DNA from: Methylopila sp. M107
Lineage (GTDB): Bacteria; Pseudomonadota; Alphaproteobacteria; Rhizobiales; Methylopilaceae
Direction: 5' to 3'
DNA: 64,000 bases
Assembly: GCF_000384475.1 (NCBI RefSeq)
Contig: NZ_ARWB01000001.1
Location: 225,297 to 289,296 of the forward strand
Positions 1 to 12,727 of this stretch are shown here, one piece after another. Below the pieces are notes generated by a model. The model saw only the letters and a program-made list of their open reading frames with translations. It did no database searches and was not told where the DNA came from. Made by a program: the position numbers and the translations under genes. The stretch's first letter is position 1. Each line of letters begins with the position of its first letter.

Positions 1-150
1 GTCCGCCAGCTTGAACGTCGCGGGCGTCTTAACATGTCCCTTGAGGCGAAAGCCGTCCGAGAAGCCGCCCGGACAGGATTGCGCCTGCGCGGCGCCGGTC
101 AGGAGAAGGGTTGCGAGCGCAATTGCGCCAGCTGCGCGACAGGGCGTCAT
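1..150 (-). CDS. Exported protein, N-terminal part only (window edge)
   Basis: An open frame reads leftward from an ATG at 150 and runs off the window without a stop. The 50 visible residues begin with a signal peptide: a short basic start, a hydrophobic stretch (AIALATLLLTGAAQA) and a likely cleavage site after AQA. The mature start has a Cys and then GHVKTPATFKLAD. The last part resembles the opening strand of molybdopterin-binding oxidoreductase domains, but too little is visible to name the family. It is divergent from trmJ across a 237-bp gap that should hold both promoters. Confidence 0.45.
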   Translation of the reverse strand, partial: MTPCRAAGAIALATLLLTGAAQAQSCPGGFSDGFRLKGHVKTPATFKLAD

Positions 151-387
151 GGTCAGCTCCCGGAGAGGATGGGGTGTCGCCGCCCCGCCGGGTCGCACAG
201 ACCGGGCGTGAGCAGGGCGAAGGGTGACGCCGCCGCGCTGTCGCCATAATCCGGTCGGCGCGCACAGGGTGTCAACTCGTCACAAGTCTTAAGGCCGCGC
301 GTGGGCGGCCCGTCGTCGCTCGCCCTGGAGGTTCGCGCCGGCCTCGGTCCCGTGCTATCGGGCCGCCACGCCAAGCAGGGGGCCGCG

Positions 388-1221
388 ATGGCCGGAACCG
401 ACCGCACCAAGACCGACCTCGCCGCGAGCCTCACGCCCGGCCCGGTCATCATCCTTGTCGAGCCGCAGCTCGCCGAAAACGTCGGCTCGGTCGCGCGCGC
501 CATGGCGAATTTCGCGCTGTCGGAGCTGCGCGTCGTGCGCGGCCGGGCGCAGGCGGACGGAGAGAAGGCGAGGATCGTCGCCGCCGGAGCGCACCATGTC
601 ATCGACGCCGCCCGACATTTCGACCGGGTCGAGGACGCGCTGGCGGACCTCACTTTGGTGATCGCCACCACGGCGCGCACGCGCGAGCAGGCGAAGCCCG
701 TGGAGGCCCCGGCGACGGCGGCCGCGCGGATCGTGGCGGAGACGGCGGACGGCGGCCGCGCCGGCGTCATGTTCGGGCGCGAGCGCACGGGCCTCGAGAA
801 CGACGAGATTTCGCTCGCCCACCGGGTCGTCACCTTCCCGGTGAACCCGGCCTATGCCAGCCTCAACCTCGCGCAGGCGGTGCTGCTGGTTGGCTACGAA
901 TGGTTCAAGGCCGCGACCGGCGGCGCGCCGAACTTCGAGCTGCCGGTCCGCTCGCCGCCCGCCACCCATGACGAGATCTTCGCGCTGTTCGCCCATCTCG
1001 AGGGCGAGCTCCGCGAGGGCGGCTTCTTCCGCTCTCCGGAGAAGAGCGCCTCGATGGTGCGCAATATCCGCAACATGATCCACCGCATGGACCCGAGCCT
1101 GCAGGACATTCGCACGCTGCACGGCATGGTCGCGGCGCTGGTCGGCGGCCGGCCAGGGCCCGAGGGCCGCGGGCGGACGGTGCTGAAACCGCTCGTCGAA
1201 CCGGAGGGCGGCGACGCCTGA
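388..1221 (+). CDS. trmJ: tRNA (cytidine/uridine-2'-O-)-methyltransferase, TrmJ-like (SpoU/SPOUT)
   Basis: A 277-residue SPOUT methyltransferase of the TrmJ type, which 2'-O-methylates position 32 of tRNAs using S-adenosylmethionine. The three SpoU motifs are present in order: NVGSVARAMANF (31-42), GVMFGRERTGLEND (126-139) and NPAYASLNLAQAV (153-165), which together form the knotted SAM site. The C-terminal extension is typical of TrmJ. The frame is open back to a GTG at 301, but the ATG at 388 gives the normal family start. It converges on the chemotaxis receptor gene, whose end lies 10 bp away. A general tRNA/rRNA methyltransferase of the same family is the alternative name. Confidence 0.88.
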   Translation: MAGTDRTKTDLAASLTPGPVIILVEPQLAENVGSVARAMANFALSELRVVRGRAQADGEKARIVAAGAHHVIDAARHFDRVEDALADLTLVIATTARTREQAKPVEAPATAAARIVAETADGGRAGVMFGRERTGLENDEISLAHRVVTFPVNPAYASLNLAQAVLLVGYEWFKAATGGAPNFELPVRSPPATHDEIFALFAHLEGELREGGFFRSPEKSASMVRNIRNMIHRMDPSLQDIRTLHGMVAALVGGRPGPEGRGRTVLKPLVEPEGGDA

Positions 1222-1231
1222 GGCGTTCGGC

Positions 1232-2902
1232 TCAGGCGGCGCGGACCTTGACGAGATACGAGCCGACCTGATCGCGCAGCGTTGCTGCCTGTCCCGCGAG
1301 CGCGTCGGCGGCCGAGAGGATCGCGCCCGCGACTTCGCCGGTGCGCCGGGCCGAGGCCGCGACGGAGCCGACGTTCTCGGAGGCCTGTCGCGCGCCGACG
1401 GAGGCGTATTCGACGTTGCGCGCGATCTCGGTGGTGGCTTCTCGCTGCTGCGAGACCGAAACGGCGATCATGTTCGAGATCGAGGCGACTTCCGAGATCG
1501 TCTCGGTGATCGAGCGGATCGAGACAACGACCTGGTCGGTCGCGGCCTGCACCGACTTGATCTTTTCGGCGATGTCGCCGGTGGCGCGGGTGGTCTGGTC
1601 GGCGAGGCCCTTCACTTCGGTCGCGACGACCGCGAAGCCGCGGCCCGCCTCGCCGGCGCGCGCCGCCTCGATGGTGGCGTTGAGCGCGAGCAGGTTGGTC
1701 TGGCCGGCGATGTCGTTGATCAGCTTGACGACTTCGCTGATCTGCGCGGCGGTCGCGGCCAGATCGGTCACCAGCCGGCCCGCGGCCGCCGCCTGTTCGC
1801 TCGCGCGGTCTCCGATCTTCGCGGCGGAGGCCACGCGTTCGCTGATCTCGCTGATCGAGGCGGAAAGCTCCTCGGCTCCGGCGGCGGCCCCGCGGACGTT
1901 TTCGGCCGTCATAGAGGAGGCGTCGGCTGCGGCTGCGAATCTTGCGTCGGCGTCGGTCGCGGTTTCGCCCATCGAGGCCGCGTCCGTGCGCAGCATCTGC
2001 GCCGCGCCTGCGATCTGCTGCACCACTTCCAAGACTTCCGCCTCGAGGTCGCTCGCCATGCCGGCCAGCGCGTTCCGTCGCGCCGCCTCGGACTGGCCGG
2101 CGGACCGCTCCTTTTCGAGCCTCAGCTGCGCCATCGCCACAGCGTTCTCGCGGAACACGCCGACCGCCGTCGCCATCCGGCCGATCTCGTCGCGCCGGCC
2201 GGCGCCCGGGATCGCGAAGTCGAGGCGATCGGCTGCGAGTTCGCGCATGACCTCCGTCATACGGGAGATCGGGCGGATGACGCCGACCAGCGCGAGGCCG
2301 CAGACCGCGAGCACGGCCGCCGCCGCCGCCGCGCAGGACGCGACGAGGATCCAGAACACGCTCGTCTCCAGGGATTTCGCCTGGGTCTCGATGCGGGAGG
2401 CCTCGGCCTCCAGAGCGTCGGTGAAGGCCGCCATGTCGGTCTCGAGCGCGGAAAAGGCCTTATCGAACGCGGGAAGGCCGGCGATCGCGTCCTTTCGGTC
2501 GGCGAAGGCGCGCGCGACGAGATCCTGCGCGACCGCGCCGTAGCTCGAGAGCGGCTGAGCCAGCGCATCGAGGCGAGCGCGCAGGCCGGGTTCGAGACCG
2601 AGCTTCGAATTGGCTTCGATCGCGCTGTGGAACGTCGCCAGATGCTCCTTCATGTCCGCAAGCGACTGGTCGCGGGGCTCGCCGCGCTCGGCGGCGCTCA
2701 GCGCGACATAGACGTCCGCTCGCAGCGCGTCGTGCATCATGTCGGCCTGGCCCTGGTTGCTGAGCGCCAGCGTGATGCGCGTCGTGTCGCTCGCGCTCCG
2801 CGTCAGTTCCGCGTTGCTCCAGACGCCGATCCCCCCGAGGCCGATGACAGCCAACATCAGAAAGGCGGCTGCGATCACGAACCGCGAACGAAGGGACGAC
2901 AT
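1232..2902 (-). CDS. Methyl-accepting chemotaxis protein
   Basis: A 556-residue transmembrane chemoreceptor. It has an N-terminal membrane segment (about 9-29), a periplasmic helical sensor region of about 150 residues, a second membrane segment (about 182-205), a HAMP linker starting near GVIRPISRM and a long signalling domain. The hairpin tip that binds CheA and CheW is clear ([17 protein letters not shown]). No ligand can be named. The last residues have no CheR-docking pentapeptide. It is monocistronic as far as visible, and its upstream region carries a near-match to a CtrA site (2964-2978). Confidence 0.93.
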   Translation of the reverse strand: MSSLRSRFVIAAAFLMLAVIGLGGIGVWSNAELTRSASDTTRITLALSNQGQADMMHDALRADVYVALSAAERGEPRDQSLADMKEHLATFHSAIEANSKLGLEPGLRARLDALAQPLSSYGAVAQDLVARAFADRKDAIAGLPAFDKAFSALETDMAAFTDALEAEASRIETQAKSLETSVFWILVASCAAAAAAVLAVCGLALVGVIRPISRMTEVMRELAADRLDFAIPGAGRRDEIGRMATAVGVFRENAVAMAQLRLEKERSAGQSEAARRNALAGMASDLEAEVLEVVQQIAGAAQMLRTDAASMGETATDADARFAAAADASSMTAENVRGAAAGAEELSASISEISERVASAAKIGDRASEQAAAAGRLVTDLAATAAQISEVVKLINDIAGQTNLLALNATIEAARAGEAGRGFAVVATEVKGLADQTTRATGDIAEKIKSVQAATDQVVVSIRSITETISEVASISNMIAVSVSQQREATTEIARNVEYASVGARQASENVGSVAASARRTGEVAGAILSAADALAGQAATLRDQVGSYLVKVRAA

Positions 2903-2963
2903 GACGGCGAGGCTCCCGAGGATCGTTGAGGATCAGATCGGACGATCATTTACGTCGAAACCC

Positions 2964-2978
2964 TTAAGCGCCACGTAA
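2964..2978. promoter_or_regulatory. Possible CtrA half-consensus site before the chemoreceptor gene
   Basis: The sequence reads TTAA-N7-GTAA, one base off the TTAA-N7-TTAA pattern bound by the alphaproteobacterial regulator CtrA. It lies about 62 bp before the ATG of the chemoreceptor gene. CtrA control of motility and chemotaxis genes is common in this class. One mismatch in a short motif makes this weak. Confidence 0.3.
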
Positions 2979-3092
2979 CGCGCCGCGTCGCTGGGCACCC
3001 GATTTGAGCCTCACGTCCCTTCGCGGAAGGTGACGCGGCGGTGCGATGTGGTAAGGAGCCGACGCTTCCGAGACAGCCCCGAGACGTCAGCC

Positions 3093-4391
<1,299 letters not shown>

Positions 4392-4394
<3 letters not shown>

Positions 4395-4412
4395 GGCGCG
4401 GGCCGCGCCTTA
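4392..4412. terminator. Hairpin between convergent purB and the SH3-protein gene
   Basis: A perfect 8-bp stem (TAAGGCGC / GCGCCTTA) with a 5-base loop starts at the purB stop codon. There is no T-run on either side, so it may be only a transcript-end stabiliser or a Rho-assisted terminator. Confidence 0.35.
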
Positions 4413-4435
4413 GCCGCTTCGGCGATCAGGCGCGA

Positions 4436-5377
4436 TCAGCGGTCATCGCGCTTGCCGCCGCCGGCGCGGTCGAGGCCGACGCGGTCGCCGCGATCGTTCG
4501 ATCCGGCGCCCGGCGTGCGTCCGCCGCCGTCCGGACCGCGGCCGCCTGTTACGCTCGAGCCGCCGCGGGAACCAATCTCCGGCCGCTCGGCGCGCTGGTT
4601 GATTTCCGGACCTCGCGCCGGTTCGGACCCATGCCGCTCGCCGAGATCCCGCCTTTCATTCAGGTCGCGCCGTTCGCCCGGATCGCGCCGCTCTCCTAAA
4701 TCCCGTCGCTCGCCGCGGTCGACGGCCGCCCGGCTGCCGCCGTCGCGGTCGGGGCCGCGATTGGCCGCGTCGGGCATGCGGCGCTCCATCGGCCGGAGGC
4801 GCGGATCACGGCCGGGCTCCGCTCGCTCGATCCGGGCGCGCCGCTCTTCGACGCGCGGCGGCCGGCCGCCGCGGTCGACGCGCGGCGGTCCACGCCGCTC
4901 CTCCCACCGGCGCCACGAGCCGGACCGCCAGCCCGAAACGCCCGGGCGACGGCCGTACCAGCGGCCGCCCCAGTAATAGTAGCCTTCGCGGATGTAGTAC
5001 GGCCGGCTCTCGTAATAGCCGCCGATCGACAGCCCGACGACGGCGTCGGGATCGTCGCGCTCAATGACGACGGGGCCGGCGGCGTAGTCGTCATCGTACT
5101 CCACCACGCGGGCGCTGGAGCGCCGGCCGCCGTCGTCGAGATAGCTGCGGGCGACGAAGCCGCTGTCCCCGCCCATGCTGATCTCGCACCACTCGCCCCG
5201 GCAATTGAGGATGTTGACGGTCTCGCCCGCGGGCAGACGGTCGATGACGCTGTACTGGCCGCCGGGTCCGGAGCGCACATTGACGTTGGTCGAGGCCGTC
5301 GCGGTCTGGGCGGAGGCCGCCGCGCATGACAGCAGCAACGCCCCCGAGGCGAGCGCCGGGATCAGTCGGAAGGACAT
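4436..5377 (-). CDS. Exported SH3-domain protein with an Arg-rich repetitive tail
   Basis: A 313-residue secreted protein. The signal peptide (1-23, ending ASAQ) is followed by a bacterial SH3b domain (about 28-85: NVNVRSGPGGQYSVIDRLP, then GEWCEI). A Tyr/Gly-rich segment follows (YYESRPYYIREGYYYWGGRWYG), then a C-terminal half dominated by Arg, Gly, Asp and Glu with short tandem units of the GERRDL type near residues 220-250. SH3b domains often bind peptidoglycan peptides, so an envelope role is likely but not shown. The tail is probably disordered. Confidence 0.82.
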   Translation of the reverse strand: MSFRLIPALASGALLLSCAAASAQTATASTNVNVRSGPGGQYSVIDRLPAGETVNILNCRGEWCEISMGGDSGFVARSYLDDGGRRSSARVVEYDDDYAAGPVVIERDDPDAVVGLSIGGYYESRPYYIREGYYYWGGRWYGRRPGVSGWRSGSWRRWEERRGPPRVDRGGRPPRVEERRARIERAEPGRDPRLRPMERRMPDAANRGPDRDGGSRAAVDRGERRDLGERRDPGERRDLNERRDLGERHGSEPARGPEINQRAERPEIGSRGGSSVTGGRGPDGGGRTPGAGSNDRGDRVGLDRAGGGKRDDR

Positions 5378-5489
5378 CGTTCGAACTCCATCTGGCGGCG
5401 TGCGGCCGCCCGGCCCCTAGGTCATGAACGTAGCGCGGGCGCGTCCGTTCGCCATTGACACGCGTCCGCGCCAGTCATCCCGCGCGGCG

Positions 5490-6272
5490 TCAGCCGCCGT
5501 GGCCGGCTCCGGTCGCGGGGGCGTCGAACACGTCGGCGAGCGCACGCTCGGCGCCCGCCGCTAAGAAGTTAAGGTCCGTTCCAAGCGCAATCATGGCGAA
5601 GCCGCGGCGAAGGTAGTCGGACGCGAAGGATGCCGTGTTGGCGTAGATCGCAACCGGCTTGCCCGCGCGCCGGGCGGCGGTCAGCACGCGGTCGAGCGCC
5701 GCCACCACGCTTGGATGGCCCGGATCGACCGCGGCGCCGCCGGTCAGCGACACGCAGAGGTCGTTCGGTCCGATGAGCAGCCCGTCGATTCCGTCCGTCC
5801 CGACGATCTCGTCCACATGGCCGAGCCCGCGCTCGGTCTCGATCATGGCGAGCGCAAGCGTCAGGTCGTTCGCCTGCGCCAGATAGGCGTCGCGCTCCAG
5901 GCCGAGCAGGCCCTGGGCGCGGATCGGCCCCCAGCTGCGCCGCCCGAGCGGGGGAAACTTCACGGCGTCGACGAATGCGCGCGCGTCGGCGGCCGAATCG
6001 ATCATCGGCGCGATGACGCCGGCCGCCCCGACATCGAGCGCCCGCGCGCCGAAACCGAACCCGTTGAGCGGCAGCCGCACCATGGCCGGCCGCCCGGCCA
6101 GCGCCGCGGCCGCGATCGCGCCGACGACCGTATCGAAATCCGCATAGCCGTGCTGGGCGTCGAGCGTGACCGAATGGAACCCCGCGCGGGCGACGGCCTC
6201 GACGGCCGGCGGATAGGGCAGGGCGAGCCAGGCCGTAAAGTGCGGTGGCCCGACCTCGAGCGCGCCGCCCAT
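5490..6272 (-). CDS. HpcH/HpaI-family class II aldolase
   Basis: A 260-residue TIM-barrel aldolase of the HpcH/HpaI (citrate-lyase-like) family. These metal-dependent enzymes cleave 2-keto-3-deoxy acids to pyruvate plus an aldehyde. Visible marks are TLDAQHGYAD near the N terminus, the metal-ligand stretches IETERG and GPNDL, and MVRLP. In family members the Glu and Asp of those stretches hold the divalent metal. The substrate cannot be told from sequence: 4-hydroxy-2-oxoheptanedioate, 2-keto-3-deoxyrhamnonate and macrophomate-like substrates are all possible. The gene lies 50 bp before the zeta-subunit gene in gene order on the same strand and could be cotranscribed with it. Confidence 0.88.
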   Translation of the reverse strand: MGGALEVGPPHFTAWLALPYPPAVEAVARAGFHSVTLDAQHGYADFDTVVGAIAAAALAGRPAMVRLPLNGFGFGARALDVGAAGVIAPMIDSAADARAFVDAVKFPPLGRRSWGPIRAQGLLGLERDAYLAQANDLTLALAMIETERGLGHVDEIVGTDGIDGLLIGPNDLCVSLTGGAAVDPGHPSVVAALDRVLTAARRAGKPVAIYANTASFASDYLRRGFAMIALGTDLNFLAAGAERALADVFDAPATGAGHGG

Positions 6273-6322
6273 CGCGCCGGGCCTGAACGCGTCCCGCGAG
6301 GCGTCGCGAGTCGAGGGCAGGG

Positions 6323-6646
6323 TCAGCCCTCCGTGAGCAGCTGCTGCGCGGCGGCGGCCAACAATTCGTCCATGTGGCGACGGATCTGATGGTCGGACTG
6401 CTCCACGCCGCCGGCGTCGAAATCACGGCGGATCTTGCGGAAGACGTCCTGATCGCCCTCTTCCTCGAAGTCGGCCATCACCACGGATTTGGCGTAGCGG
6501 TCAGCGTCCTCGCCGCTCTTGCCGAGCTTCTCGGCGGCCCATAGGCCGAGCAGACGGTTTCGGCGCGCGATCGCGCGGAACTTCATGTCCTCGTCGTGGA
6601 CGAACATGGCCTCCATGGCCTGCTCGCGGCTGTCGAAGGTGGTCAT
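6323..6646 (-). CDS. F1-ATPase inhibitor zeta subunit (DUF1476)
   Basis: A 107-residue protein that matches the alphaproteobacterial zeta subunit throughout, from MTTFDSREQAMEAMFVHD to the C-terminal helices. In Paracoccus this protein binds F1-ATPase and blocks ATP hydrolysis, doing the work of mitochondrial IF1. The inhibitory part is the N-terminal segment, which is complete here. The frame is open for 63 codons upstream, but the family start at 6646 is clear. It is the first gene of a leftward pair with the aldolase. Confidence 0.9.
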   Translation of the reverse strand: MTTFDSREQAMEAMFVHDEDMKFRAIARRNRLLGLWAAEKLGKSGEDADRYAKSVVMADFEEEGDQDVFRKIRRDFDAGGVEQSDHQIRRHMDELLAAAAQQLLTEG

Positions 6647-6916
6647 AGGGACTGCTCTGCTCCGCTCGTCCGCCGCTTCGCGCGGCTTCCTCGAATGAAA
6701 CGCTGGAATTGTGGCAAAGCAAGGCGGATGATGACAATCTCGACCTTGGATTGTCGAAGACTGCGACGCCGGGCGTCCCGCCCGGCTCCGCCGCGTTAAG
6801 GCCGAGCTAAGGTCAGTGTCCGCTCGTCTTGGCATTCGCCTGCGCCGCGCTTACATTCAGATGCGCCGCGAGCTGCGTCGTCGCCCGAGCTGCAGCCGAC
6901 CTCAAAGGCCTTCTTG

Positions 6917-8833
<1,917 letters not shown>

Positions 8834-8860
8834 CGAAGGCTCGTCACGATCGATACGAAA

Positions 8861-8891
8861 GGCCGGGCGATGACGCCCGGCCTCTTTTTTT
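8861..8891 (+). terminator. Rho-independent terminator of ftsH
   Basis: A perfect 9-bp GC stem (GGCCGGGCG / CGCCCGGCC) with a 4-base loop, followed by CTTTTTTT. It lies 28 bp after the ftsH stop and isolates it from the arsenic operon. Confidence 0.92.
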
Positions 8892-9106
8892 ATCGACGCC
8901 GCCTCAGCGGCGCTCCTCGATCGGACGCCTCGCCAACTCGTAACTCCGGGCTGTCGACCGCGGGTCGGGCAGTTCGAGCCCGGGCGGCTCCGGCGCGTCG
9001 TCATCCGCACGCCCGCACCCCCGCACCCCACCCCCCACCCCGCGCATCACCCGTGATCCAGTCGATGCCACGTTGTCGGGCGTCTGACCCATGGCTTGCA
9101 TTATTT

Positions 9107-9126
9107 CAATATTCATATGAATGTTG
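9107..9126. promoter_or_regulatory. ArsR operator palindrome
   Basis: A perfect 12-bp palindrome ATTCATATGAAT (9111-9122) is extended by CAA/TTG on both sides to 20 bp with one mismatch. It is AT-rich in an otherwise GC-rich window and ends 4 bp before the arsR ATG. A TTGCAT hexamer at 9096 could be the -35 element. Operators of this shape are typical for ArsR/SmtB dimers, so autorepression relieved by arsenite is the natural reading. Confidence 0.75.
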
Positions 9127-9130
9127 GAAT

Positions 9131-9484
9131 ATGGATGAAGCGCAGGCCCTCGGCGTCTTCGGCGCGCTTTCGCAGGAGACGCGGTTGCGCATCTTGCGGC
9201 GGCTGGTGGTCGCGGGTCCGGAAGGTGTCGCCGCCGGGATCGTCGGGACCATGGTCGGCGCCTCCGCATCGAATGTCAGCTTCCACCTGAAGGAGCTCGA
9301 ACGGGCCGGCCTCGTCCGCGCGCGGCGCGCCTCGCGCTCGATTTTTTACAGCGCCGATTACGACGCGCTTGGCGAGCTGATCCGCTTCCTGATGGAGGAT
9401 TGCTGCTCTGGACGACCGGACGTCTGCGCGCCGGCGAAGAGCGCGGTCTGCGAGCGTCCCGCAACGGAGCCGTCGGATGCCTGA
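9131..9484 (+). CDS. arsR: Arsenic-responsive repressor, ArsR family
   Basis: A 117-residue winged-helix repressor, first gene of the arsenic operon. The DNA-recognition helix region is ASASNVSFHLKELERAGLV (44-62). Instead of the ELCVCDL motif of classical ArsR, it has a C-terminal cysteine cluster, Cys91-Cys92 and Cys99 (DCCSGRPDVC). This fits the variants that bind As(III) near the C-terminal helix. The ATG at 9131 follows the operator directly. Upstream in-frame sequence is C-rich low-complexity DNA and unlikely to be coding. It overlaps aqpS by 8 bp. Confidence 0.9.
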   Translation: MDEAQALGVFGALSQETRLRILRRLVVAGPEGVAAGIVGTMVGASASNVSFHLKELERAGLVRARRASRSIFYSADYDALGELIRFLMEDCCSGRPDVCAPAKSAVCERPATEPSDA

Positions 9485-10145
9485 TCTGGTTCGGCGTCTG
9501 GCGGCCGAGGCTGTGGGCTCGGCGTTTCTCGTGGCCGCCGTCGTCGGTTCCGGGATCATGGCGACGTCGCTGACGACCGACGTGGCGCTCGCGCTCTTGG
9601 CCAACACCGTCGCGACCGGCGCGATGCTGGTCGTCCTCGTCACGATATTTGGGCCGATCTCCGGCGCCCACTTCAACCCGGCAATTTCGCTCGTCTTCGC
9701 GGTTCGGGGCGATCTCTCCCGGCGCGATTTTCTCGGCTATGCGAGCGCCCAGATCGCTGGCGCCGTCGCCGGGACGGCTTTCGCGCATCTGATGTTCGGC
9801 CGCGATCTGTTCACGCTGTCCGAAACGGTGCGAACCGGCGGCGCGCAATGGTTTTCCGAGGGCGTCGCCGCGTTCGGACTGACGCTCGTCATACTGCTCG
9901 GTCTTCGCGGCGACCGCGGCGCGATCCCCTGGCTCGTCGGCCTTTATGTTACGGCGGGCTACTGGTTCACGGCCTCGACCTGCTTTGCGAACCCCGCCGT
10001 GGCGATCGCGCGAGCCCTCACCGACAGCTTCGCCGGCGTTCGGCCGATCGATCTGCCGGGCTTCGCAGCGGCCGAATTCGCCGGCGCACTCGTCGCGCTC
10101 CTGTTCTGTTCGCTGATGTTTCCCGCCGAGAAGGCCAAGGCATGA
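9477..10145 (+). CDS. aqpS: Aquaglyceroporin of the arsenic operon, AqpS-like
   Basis: A 222-residue MIP-family channel with six membrane spans. The two pore motifs are NPA (67-69, in GAHFNPAIS) and NPA (172-174, in CFANPAVA). The second is followed by Val where water channels usually have Arg, which widens the selectivity filter, as expected for a metalloid channel. In Sinorhizobium meliloti AqpS lets arsenite flow out after ArsC reduces arsenate. The position between arsR and arsC, with overlaps on both sides (8 bp and ATGA), supports the same job. Confidence 0.9.
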   Translation: MPDLVRRLAAEAVGSAFLVAAVVGSGIMATSLTTDVALALLANTVATGAMLVVLVTIFGPISGAHFNPAISLVFAVRGDLSRRDFLGYASAQIAGAVAGTAFAHLMFGRDLFTLSETVRTGGAQWFSEGVAAFGLTLVILLGLRGDRGAIPWLVGLYVTAGYWFTASTCFANPAVAIARALTDSFAGVRPIDLPGFAAAEFAGALVALLFCSLMFPAEKAKA

Positions 10146-10549
10146 CGATCACGATCTTCCACAATCCCGCCTGCGGGACCTCGCGCAACGTGCTGGCCAT
10201 GATCCAGGCGAGCGGGACGGAGCCGGAGGTCGTCGAGTATCTGAAGACGCCGCCGTCGCGCGAGCGGCTCGTCCAGCTGATTGCCGCGACTGGAGGCTCG
10301 GTCCGCGCGCTGTTGCGCGAAAAGGGGACGCCGTTCGCCGAGCTCGGCCTCGATGATCCGGCGCTTGGCGACGACGCGCTGATCGACGCGATGCTGGCGC
10401 ACCCGATCCTGATCAACCGGCCGATCGTCGAGACCCCAAAGGGGACCGCGCTATGTCGGCCGTCGGAACGCGTGCTCGACCTGCTCGACGCGCCGCCGGA
10501 GATCTTCGCCAAGGAGGACGGCGAGCTGGTGAGGCCGACGCGGAAGTGA
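10142..10549 (+). CDS. arsC: Arsenate reductase (glutaredoxin type)
   Basis: A 135-residue ArsC of the glutaredoxin-dependent family that reduces arsenate to arsenite in the cytoplasm. The catalytic Cys11 is in [10 protein letters not shown]. The conserved downstream arginines are visible in [10 protein letters not shown] and ILINRPIVE. The ATGA overlap with aqpS indicates translational coupling. The C-terminal tail is a little longer than in the E. coli enzyme. Confidence 0.93.
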   Translation: MTITIFHNPACGTSRNVLAMIQASGTEPEVVEYLKTPPSRERLVQLIAATGGSVRALLREKGTPFAELGLDDPALGDDALIDAMLAHPILINRPIVETPKGTALCRPSERVLDLLDAPPEIFAKEDGELVRPTRK

Positions 10550-10551
10550 TC

Positions 10552-11262
10552 GTGAGCGCCGACCTGCCCAACCTCGATCCGACTTCGTTCGCGCGGCCCG
10601 ACATCGCGGCGCTCGGGCGGGACCTGCCGTCCCACGCGCCACGGATACTGCTGCTCTACGGGTCGCTGCGCGAGCGCTCCTACAGCCGGTTGCTGACCTT
10701 CGAGGCGCGGCGGCTTTTGGAGGCGTTGGGAGCCGAGACGCGGATTTTCCACGCGAACGGCCTGCCGCTGCCGGATGACGCCGCCGCGGATCACCCGAAG
10801 GTCGTCGAACTGCGAGCGGCGATGCTCTGGTCCGAGGGGCAGGTCTGGACGAGCCCCGAACGGCACGGCGCGATGAGCGCGGTCCTGAAGGCGCAGATCG
10901 ACTGGATTCCGCTGCCCGGCGGGGCGGTCCGGCCGACCCAGGGGCGCACCCTCGCCCTGATGCAGGTCTCGGGCGGCTCCCAATCCTTCAACGCCGTCAA
11001 CCAGATGCGGGTGCTCGGCCGCTGGATGCGGATGATCACGATCCCCAACCAGTCATCGGTGGCGAAGGCCTTTCAGGAATTCGACGACGAAGGCCGGATG
11101 AAGCCGTCCTCCTATTACGACCGTGTCGTCGACGTGATGGAGGAGCTTGTGCGCTTCACGCTGCTGACCCGCGGCGTCGCCGACCATCTCACGGACCGCT
11201 ACAGCGAACGGAAGGAAGCAGCGGCGGCGCTCGAAGCGCGCACGCGATTGGGCGCGATCTGA
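10552..11262 (+). CDS. arsH: Organoarsenical/NADPH-FMN oxidoreductase ArsH
   Basis: A 236-residue NADPH-dependent FMN flavoprotein of the ArsH family. The flavodoxin-like FMN loop is [14 protein letters not shown], and the family features [13 protein letters not shown] and [16 protein letters not shown] are intact. Family members oxidise trivalent organoarsenicals and give arsenic resistance in S. meliloti. The GTG at 10552 is chosen because GGAAG (10542-10546) sits 5 bases upstream. A GTG at 10546 is possible. It is the last gene of the ars operon. Confidence 0.9.
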   Translation: MSADLPNLDPTSFARPDIAALGRDLPSHAPRILLLYGSLRERSYSRLLTFEARRLLEALGAETRIFHANGLPLPDDAAADHPKVVELRAAMLWSEGQVWTSPERHGAMSAVLKAQIDWIPLPGGAVRPTQGRTLALMQVSGGSQSFNAVNQMRVLGRWMRMITIPNQSSVAKAFQEFDDEGRMKPSSYYDRVVDVMEELVRFTLLTRGVADHLTDRYSERKEAAAALEARTRLGAI

Positions 11263-11380
11263 CGCGTTTACCTCCATTCGCAATCGCTCACCAAATTTGA
11301 ACACGAACGGCCTATACTCGCCACGACTGAAGGCTGCGCTGCGCTTGCTGCGCGCGGCCGCAAACGGATTGGGGAGCGCG

Positions 11381-12727
11381 ATGACGCGCAAGCTTTTCGG
11401 CACCGACGGCATCAGGGGCCGATCGAATACGTTTCCGATCACGCCCGATCTTGCGCTCAAGGTCGGCATGGCGGCGGGCCTCGCGTTCAAGCGCGGCGAC
11501 TATCGGCACCGCGTCGTCATCGGCAAGGACACGCGGCTCTCGGGCTACATGATCGAGAGCGCGCTGCAGGCGGGCTTCACCTCCGTCGGCGTCGACGTGC
11601 TGCTGGTCGGCCCGATGCCGACTCCGGCGGTCGCCTACATCACGCGCTCGATGCGGGCCGATCTCGGGGTGATGATCTCGGCGTCTCACAACCCCTATGA
11701 CGACAACGGCATCAAGCTGTTCGCGCCCGACGGCTACAAGCTCTCAGACGCCGTCGAGCTCGAGATCGAGGCGCTGATCGAGGCCGACCTCACGCGGCGC
11801 TACGCCTCCTCGGCCGAGATCGGCCGCGCCAAGCGGGTGGACGACGCCCAGGCGCGCTACATCGAATTCGCCAAGCGCACCGTCGATCGCAACCTCTCGC
11901 TCGAAGGCCTGCGGATCGTCGTCGACTGCGCCAACGGCGCGGCCTACCGCGTCGCGCCGGAGGCGCTGTGGGAGCTCGGCGCCGAGGTCGTTTCGATCGG
12001 CGTCGAGCCGAACGGCTTCAACATCAACAAGGACGTCGGCTCGACCGCGCCGTCCGCGCTCGCCGCCAAGGTGCGCGAGCGGCGCGCCGACATCGGCATC
12101 GCGCTCGACGGCGACGCGGACCGCGTAATCATCGTCGACGAGAAGGGCCAGGTCGTCGACGGCGACCAGCTGATGGCCGTGGTGGCGTCCTCCTGGGCGG
12201 AAGACGGGCGGCTCTCGGCGCCCGGCCTCGTCTCGACCGTGATGTCTAACCTCGGCTTCGAGCGCTATCTGACGACGCTCGGCCTCACCCTCGAGCGGAC
12301 CGCCGTCGGCGACCGCTATGTGGTCGAGCGCATGCGCGCGCAGGGCTACAATCTCGGCGGCGAGCCTTCCGGGCACATCGTCCTGTCCGACTACGCCACC
12401 ACGGGCGACGGGCTGGTCGCGGCGCTCCAGCTGCTCGGCGTCGTGCAGAAGCTCAACAGGCCGGTCTCGGAGATCTGCCACCGCTTCGAGCCGCTGCCGC
12501 AGATCATGAAGAACGTGCGCTACAAGTCCGGCCGGCCGCTCGAGGACGAGACCGTGAAGTCCGCGATCGCGAACGCGACCGAGAGGCTCGGCGCCGAGGG
12601 CCGTCTCGTCATCCGCCCCTCCGGTACGGAGCCGGTCATTCGCGTCATGGCCGAGGGCGACGACCGCGATCTCGTCACCGATATCGTCGACGACGTCGCG
12701 GACGTCATCCGCCGCGTGGCGGCCTGA
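11381..12727 (+). CDS. glmM: Phosphoglucosamine mutase
   Basis: A 448-residue alpha-D-phosphohexomutase that converts glucosamine-6-phosphate to glucosamine-1-phosphate for UDP-GlcNAc and cell-wall synthesis. The phospho-acceptor Ser102 is in ISASHNP, the Mg site is DGDADR, the sugar-binding loop is GEPSGHI and the phosphate loop is [12 protein letters not shown]. The length is normal. The frame is open 28 codons upstream, but [13 protein letters not shown] is the standard start. In other bacteria glmM often follows ftsH; here the ars operon separates them. Confidence 0.96.
   Translation: MTRKLFGTDGIRGRSNTFPITPDLALKVGMAAGLAFKRGDYRHRVVIGKDTRLSGYMIESALQAGFTSVGVDVLLVGPMPTPAVAYITRSMRADLGVMISASHNPYDDNGIKLFAPDGYKLSDAVELEIEALIEADLTRRYASSAEIGRAKRVDDAQARYIEFAKRTVDRNLSLEGLRIVVDCANGAAYRVAPEALWELGAEVVSIGVEPNGFNINKDVGSTAPSALAAKVRERRADIGIALDGDADRVIIVDEKGQVVDGDQLMAVVASSWAEDGRLSAPGLVSTVMSNLGFERYLTTLGLTLERTAVGDRYVVERMRAQGYNLGGEPSGHIVLSDYATTGDGLVAALQLLGVVQKLNRPVSEICHRFEPLPQIMKNVRYKSGRPLEDETVKSAIANATERLGAEGRLVIRPSGTEPVIRVMAEGDDRDLVTDIVDDVADVIRRVAA

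Noticed and set aside
9013..9050. C-rich run before the arsenic operon as a coding extension of arsR
   Set aside because: It is low-complexity sequence upstream of the operator; the ATG at 9131 gives a complete ArsR.
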